Assembly: GCA_050084515.1 (NCBI GenBank)
Contig: CM114273.1
Span: 41,974,001 to 42,038,000, forward strand
DNA from: Blasia pusilla
Lineage: Eukaryota > Marchantiophyta > Marchantiopsida > Blasiales
Reading direction: 5' to 3'
DNA: 64,000 bases
Shown here: in pieces, positions 57,700 to 64,000 of the stretch
Layout: every line of letters begins with the position of its first letter
Position numbering within the stretch: position 1 is the first letter of the stretch
Made by a program: the position numbers and the translations under genes
Notes under the pieces: model-generated
Told to the model about the DNA's origin: nothing
Database searches by the model: none
Seen by the model: the letters and a program-made list of their open reading frames with translations, nothing else

Positions 57700-60090
57700 T
57701 CGATCTATCCTAAAATACTTGACACCTTGAAGAAAAGAGGGACAAGTGTAATGATTTGTTCCTAGAGGGTTGGAGGGAGTGTCTAATTTTAATGTCAAGC
57801 TTCAAACTTAGAATTTTTAATTGGTCTGGAATTGGGAAGTCATGCTCATGAATTGTAAAGATTGGATCATTTTTGCACCCAAAAGGTGGGAAAGCTAATG
57901 GGAGTATTTACGGAGTTGAAAACATAAATAAAAAAGGAATTCTTTGCCATGATGGTTGTGGATAGGTTTTTTAAAAACATCAAGAGCGTAAAACTTTCTC
58001 ATAAAGGATTTATTATGTTGGATACCATCAACAAGGTATAGATTGGTTTATAACATACCTTTTCTAAGATAGTTCAATCACATAAATTTAGTAATTAGCT
58101 ATATATTTCACCGAAGATCATGAAGGTGTTCAAGAATGCATCTTAGGTACAAGTGTTTGCTTCCATGTTACATAGAGAAGATTTTTATATCTTGTTACAT
58201 AGCAAGTTAGTGTAGATGATAGGAAGGTTGCATTTTGGTTGAGGATCCTCCATATGTCATCAATGTTTAATGGAATGGTGGACATTTTGAGAACTAGCTT
58301 GGAGGATGTTCCAAAATACGCATAAAACCTTGTTGATGGTATCCAAGGTCAAGGTTGTCAATGAATAGAATAGTCAAGAAAATTTTTGTTTTCAATTACT
58401 TTGTAGGAAAGAAAAAAAGGCACTGGTCAAGGATTGTGAACACAATAGAAAATTTGGGATAAGATATTTGGGAATTTTTCAAACCCAAAACAAAATGTTT
58501 GAGTTATGCCAAACCTTGTTCAAGATCTCATAAAATCTGGAGCTCTTGAGAGATCACACATTGACAACCCCAATTTTTTTCTTATGAAGAGAAATGGTTA
58601 AGCATAAAGTTGTAATTACCTTAAACAACATGTCAAATAGGAAGACTCATAAGATGGAGGGATATGCATCTCCCCATATGGAAGCAAACATTTCCATTTT
58701 GCCAAATCAAGACAAATAATTTGCGATAAACAATGAAAGTAGGCGAAATGATTATGTATAGTAATTAGCCTTCACAAGTGAAAAGCATGAACATTCAACC
58801 ATCTTCCACCTAATGCTAACCCACTAATGCTAAGTAAGAGATAGGTAATAAAGAATTGGCCCCTATAACATCTTCTTGGAGCATGAGAAACAAACAAACA
58901 TAAGAACCCATATCCACAAGGGTGCCCCTCACATAATCTAAATTTCTTTGCACTCATATGCCCATGAACCATGCCATGGGCAAATGGGAGCTATGTTGCC
59001 ATGCACACCAAATTTATTCTAAATGCATATTCTGAAATAAACTTTACTTAAATGTCACCTTCAACCACATGCCCATTAGAAGTGGGAATTTTCCCCTTAT
59101 TCCAAGGTTTTTTTAATTGTTCACGACTTGTATTTTCAGAGTGAAAATTTTCCAATTTTTATTAATAAAATATGTAAGTATCACTTTTTACATTAAAAAA
59201 GTGAAAATGGAAATCACAAAAATTTTAGTATGATTCTCATTCGCTTCGTTTAACCGTTTAAATCCCCTAACACGTGTATTTATAGAGTAGGCCACAACAC
59301 CACATAGTATAATAAGTCCAAATGAGATAAGCATTTTTTTTCCTTCCTTAATCGTTGGCGGAGGAGAAATGTCTTCATATCAGAAATATGAAAAAAAATC
59401 GTTAAAAAATCCCATATCTATCATATTTGTAAAGTCTCTAGAATGGTACAAAAGTAATTTGCATACGAATTTATTGTTTAAAAAATTAATAAACCTTTAT
59501 GGAATAAAGAGTCATAATGGGAACCTTGCTAAGAAGATCCAGATAAATACCCCAGTCCAACCTAATCTAAGGCTAGGTTTGCATATAATAGGGCCATGAC
59601 AATCTTAGGCATATCAAATAAAATGAAACGTGAAAAATATTGAGTAGAGTATTGATATAAATGAAACGAGGAAAACATGAGGATTTTAGGAGTTAGTTAG
59701 AGTTTGCAAGTGTTTTCCAAAAATAGCTCGCTAGTGCTGAAAATAATTTTTTATTCATTTTATCTTAAAGTACTTTTCACTTCAAGCTTTGGCTTACATC
59801 GTGACTCCAAAGCCCAAACAAAGGGACCTTGTTTTAGTGCTTTTTAATTATTATTTCCAATGGTGGGCATAAAAAGATTATAAAAGAAACTGATGGCGAC
59901 AAGAAGTGTAATAAAGGAAGGACGCGGAAGAGGACGGAAATATCATAGAGGACGACGGAAATACTAATAAATTAATGCATTTGTAACTACGAGCCTTAGC
60001 TGGTGGGTACAATATTTACATGGTAAAATAGATATGGCTTTCCATGGTTGAACTATGTCATATGTGTCAACCAGATAAAATAAAGACATT
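57700..60090. other. AT-rich sequence without an assigned gene
   Basis: No frame above about 77 codons is present and none has a motif. No repeat family recognised elsewhere in the window is obvious here. Confidence 0.5.
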
Positions 60091-60092
60091 TT

Positions 60093-60544
60093 TTTATATT
60101 ATTGGAGAATGCTTTTTTGATTTGTAGATATATTTTTATATTTGATACGTGGTAATCGGGTAGCACGAAAAAATATTTATATGCAACATGATTAGTCTGT
60201 AATTGTCATGCATGACACACTAGTTAGGACCCATGAGGGGACTGTGCGATACACGGTCCACTCCATGGTCCCTAACGCCCCATTACTTAAATGCCCCCTC
60301 CTCCTAGCCCTCCCCGTATCCCCTCCCCCTGCCACGACACGTGATGAATTCTCCCATGGGGCCATGTCGCCATCTGAAAACCGCTCCTCTGTTACTAGTA
60401 TAGATATATATTTATATTATAATTGGAGTATGCATTCTTGATTTGTAAACACTTATCTGTTTGATATGTGGCAACCGGGCAGCAAGAAAAAAGGTTTATA
60501 TGCAACATAATTAGTCTTTCACTGTCATGCATGGCACACTTGTT

Positions 60545-60545
<1 letters not shown>
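60093..60545 (+). mobile_element. Helitron-like repeat units at 60 kb
   Basis: Two units lie in tandem, as at 8.6 kb: about 60,093-60,398 and 60,399-60,545. Both have TTGATTTGTA, GATA(C/T)GTGG and ATATGCAACAT blocks. The first ends GTTACTAGT, with CTAG followed by T as Helitrons do. Its 3' part includes ACACGTGATGAATTCTCCC, which recurs at about 63.73 kb. Confidence 0.42.
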
Positions 60546-60548
<3 letters not shown>

Positions 60549-60596
<48 letters not shown>

Positions 60597-60607
60597 CGTG
60601 CGTGTGC
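60549..60607. repeat. (TG)n microsatellite
   Basis: About 22 TG units pass into TGCG units. It lies inside or at the end of the Helitron-like unit. Confidence 0.95.
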
Positions 60608-60609
60608 TA

Positions 60610-63600
60610 AGGAGCTCAAGTTGAGAAAAACTTGCCGTAGTTGTTGTGCGATGGATGGAGAAGTTGCAAAGGAATGAACTCTAGATGGATTAAGGAAAGG
60701 GAAATAGAACCGGAATAAAGAAGGGTAATGGGATGGAAAGACACTATTGATGCCTAAAACGGGCATTCTTTGTAAAGTAAGATGGTAGAATTTGATAATT
60801 TTGCATTCTTTTGAAAATATCTCGAAAAATTGCAAGTTGAAAAAATGCCATTTCTTTATTAAAATTGCAGAAATCTAGAAAATATTAGAAAAAACTTGAA
60901 AATCCATTCAAATCTACATTTGATTAGAAAGAATCAAGTGCACCTAAAAATCAATGCATCCAATCAAGACCAATCCCAAAAAGAAAAAAGGTAACCTAAT
61001 GAATCAAAGAGCTGAAAACCAAAACAACCATACGTCGTGGATGATAAAAGAAGGGGATGACTTGTGTTGGGGATCTAAACCACCCATATAGACCATACTC
61101 ATCATAAGCTATCTTATGACTACATTAGAATTGTGATTAATCTTGAAGAGGGAAATGGCTCAAACTAGGTAGGCCTTTAACCTAGATTCTTGGTATATCT
61201 TTAATCATTTCTGAATATCTAGCTAAGAGATTCATAATCTAAATGAATTATATTGTATTCTAGCTCTTGGTCCTTCCACTTGGTCAAGGAAGTAAGTTTT
61301 GGTGTTGTACCATACTTTTGATCATGCAAGACTTAACAATATATTATCACACTTCATAATGTAAATTAATATTTGGCCTCAAACTATACATCTCCTTTTC
61401 ACACTTATATATGTCAAGCAAGGTATGCTAAAAATAAAAAGACTTAATCTTATTATGTCAAGCGTAAACTTTGATCCCATTACAATAACATTTCACATAA
61501 TTAGAAGGGAAGAATAACATGGTGAAAGTAACAAAATTCATAAATATGACCAACACCCCGAGCTATAATTTTGCTTGGTGGATTCTTCCTCCTAATGATG
61601 GATGGTGATCTTGAGAAATTCCATCAAAATTCCTCTCCATTTAATTACATTCCATGTATTTTCTTGCACCAAGCATAAGGATCTATGCCTTTAAAACATT
61701 CATTCACAATGAACACTTGCGAATTTAGTAAAGAAATAAGGTCATGAACCTATAAAAATAATTTACCATCTACAATTTTAGTTCAAAACTACAAACATAG
61801 TCAAGAAAAATTGAACACATAGCATCCCTCCAAGTGCGTTGTGAAAAAAAAATAAAACTACAAGCATATCCATATTCCATAAAGAAATAAGAGGGAAAGG
61901 AGAGTGGAAATAGAATTGGAATCTACTTTTCAAGACTTAACTAGTTCTATAAAGGGAGCTCTTACAAAATTTGTGACTTGAGTAACTAGCAGTTTAAAAA
62001 AGGAGATGCTATTGAACCTTTTGATCCTTTTAGTGCTTTAGGCTTTAGAATAAAACTTGCATTCACAACTTGAAAGAAACTTGACCTCAAGTTGCTCGAC
62101 TTGAAAACTTGAAGTGATGTCATGAAATGCCATTGACTCTAGTAAACATGTTATCTCAATACGACACTCAATTACACACATGGGTCTTGAGATGCTTGGT
62201 TAACTAAAGCCATCTTCCACTCCACGATCATTGTCATAATATCAATCACATCATTACTGATGGGGGAGTAGGAAATTCCCCGAATGGCATTTAGGGCATC
62301 AATTTACTACCACAAAACGATGCATGGAAGGGATATTAGTCTGCTTACTACTAAGCTAGTTATAGAACCCAAGATTTCAGACTTTAAAAACTGGTTCAAT
62401 AACCACTGGATATCAAACACCTTTTCCCCAACTTCTAGTCTAAGCTAGGGTATAGGACTCATGGAAAATTTCTTCATAGAAACCTCAAATTTTCTACATG
62501 TACTTGAAGTTGGAGAAAAGTTGGCATTATTGCTTGTTCGCAAGAGTGATACTTGTGGACATAGAATTTGAATATTGGAAAACTCCACATTCTAATGTGC
62601 ATGTCCATATTATCCTAGGCGTCACTTATTCTCCACAACTATAGCTTTAACTATAGATGAATATAATATAGAATTCATGGAAGAAATTATTTTGTGTCCA
62701 TAAATGTGAATAGTGATCTAATCCATCATGATCTAAAAATTCTAGTGCTATTCTCTAAGCTATGGATAAGAGCCTTAATTAGGTTTCTTCCCTAGGCCCA
62801 TCTAGTCATAGGTGCTAGATGTCTCTCTAGGGATTCCTTTTGGGACATGAGCTTCATAAAGTGCTAATGTTCTTAATTTTTTTCTTTGACAAGGTCTTTT
62901 TTAGGGGGTTTTATAGTGGTAAAGTTTAACTTCCTTTTTGGGTCTAGGATCCATATCTAACGCATAGAAGTCCATTAGTGACATTATTAGTCAACTAGTG
63001 ATGTTACCAAATAGTCCCATAATTAATTAGAAACTTTTTGAAGGTCATTCTAAATTAATTTTGAGCGATCCTATTGGCTCAAAAGGCAAGTAATCTTATT
63101 GGCTAAAAGTTCCGGTTTTGTTATCTAAAAATCCACCAAGGGAAGTATGACGGCAAGAAATGAAGTCTATTCTATAGGAAAGCGCAACTCGAGCTACCGG
63201 CCTCATATTAAGTGGGAGATATTCCGGTAGGAGTCTCGTAATTGGATTGCATAGACTTCAATCCTACCTAAAGTGTAAGGAGTAGAGGAGTTTGCAAAAT
63301 GAAGAGACACGCCTAATAATATGAATTTTTGTATATACCCTCTAAGGAGTACATGATCTTCTAAAGTTGGTAAATATAAGGTGATTCAACTTTGGGACCA
63401 CTTAAGAGTTAGAATACGCTTTTTAGCCATCCAATTCTAAAGTTTGCACAGATGGTCCCACAAGATGGACATCTCCCTAACAACAATGAAATTCATCGAT
63501 GACTTATAAGCAAATGTATGGGGACAAAGCTTCTTTGTGGAAATTTCGAGTAGGACTTTGGACAAGCCCCTTCACTCCCATGGGAAATGATGCTCAAAGG

Positions 63601-63660
63601 GATCTAGGCAATGCCTGCAAAGGATAGAACAATGGTTGTTTCCTTTTTTTACATGGGAGT
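60610..63660. other. AT-rich sequence, nothing assigned
   Basis: I see no gene, RNA or clear repeat in this stretch. Open frames are short on both strands. Confidence 0.5.
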
Positions 63661-63674
63661 AAGTAATATTAGTT

Positions 63675-63775
63675 AGGGCTGTGCATTGCATTGCACGGTG
63701 CCCCCTCCCCAGCCCTCCTCCTCCTACGACACGTGATGAATTCTCCCTTTAGCCCTCCATAGTATAGAAGCACAA
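63675..63775 (+). mobile_element. Helitron-like repeat fragment
   Basis: GCACGGTGCCCCCTCCCC, AGCCCTCC and ACACGTGATGAATTCTCCC match the 3' part of the 60.1-60.4 kb unit. The 5' part is absent. Confidence 0.4.
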
Positions 63776-64000
63776 ATTCATTGTGATTTTCATGGTTACT
63801 TTCCATGGCCTAATTCTATCATTACATGATAATAATAATAATAATATTACACTTTGTACACTCGTAATGACTAGCTAGTAATTTGAAACACCTTTGAATT
63901 GTAAGGATGAATGAGGTTGTCACGTCATGAAGTTGGAAATCGTCCTCTTCGGTTCGCCTCCGTTCCGTTCCCGACTTCAGGCGATTGACGACTTCAGGCG
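63776..64000. other. window end with (ATA)n microsatellite
   Basis: A GATAATAATAATAAT run lies near 63,827-63,846. GC content rises in the last 60 bp, with a short direct repeat of GACTTCAGGCG. No gene is visible. Confidence 0.5.

Noticed and set aside
60395-60835. 146-codon minus frame with a His-Thr repeat
   Set aside because: The repeat is only the translation of the TG microsatellite.
1-64000. CRISPR array or bacterial operon
   Set aside because: No spaced direct repeats of CRISPR type occur. Spliced genes and plant retroelements show this is nuclear plant DNA.

Overview
The window is nuclear DNA from a land plant. The evidence is three four-exon class III (secretory) peroxidase genes with plant-type introns, two plant-like tRNA-Ile(AAU) genes, and a dense layer of decayed plant LTR and non-LTR retroelements. 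I cannot name the species. The retroelement types (a Ty3/gypsy lineage carrying a cytosine methyltransferase and a PHD finger, and a non-LTR element with a putative C-terminal nuclease) make me lean towards a seedless plant or bryophyte; this is inference. Base composition is patchy: the peroxidase neighbourhoods and a few islands (about 3-7.4, 16-19.8, 21.5-22.5, 29.2-34.4 and 42.2-45.9 kb) are GC-balanced, and the rest is AT-rich repeat debris.

Layout. 1-3 kb is AT-rich without genes. Peroxidase A (+) lies at 4.0-6.1 kb. A 54-bp tandem repeat (7.5 kb) and a tandem pair of Helitron-like repeats (8.6-9.0 kb) follow. A long, stop-riddled non-LTR retrotransposon fills 10.0-13.7 kb, and a 5'-truncated copy lies at 27.8-29.1 kb. 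Two identical tRNA-Ile genes (-) are at 15.4 and 15.7 kb. 16-23 kb holds no gene I can name. A 1028-bp solo LTR with a perfect 5-bp target duplication is at 24.1-25.1 kb.

Peroxidases B (+, 31.5-34.4 kb) and C (-, 42.3-44.8 kb) are a tail-to-tail inverted paralog pair. Both seem to use a GC-AG third intron. Between them lie a decayed gypsy copy (38.1-40.5 kb) and an LTR-like block rich in small palindromes (40.5-40.9 kb).

47.4-57.7 kb is a nested retroelement stack. A minus-strand gypsy element encodes protease-like, C5-cytosine methyltransferase, reverse transcriptase and RNase H regions. It is split by a Ty1/copia element (51.3-56.8 kb). That copia is itself split by a 1028-bp solo LTR (54,651-55,678), and a third, older solo LTR of the same family (49,452-50,463) interrupts the methyltransferase region. 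57.7-64 kb is AT-rich with Helitron-like repeats and a TG microsatellite.

How it works together. The only apparently functional protein genes are the three peroxidases, which would act in the apoplast on wall phenolics and reactive oxygen. The most unusual content is the gypsy lineage that joins a DNA methyltransferase domain and a PHD chromatin-reader domain to a retroelement polyprotein. Every copy here is broken, but the domain order can be read from two copies plus a fragment.
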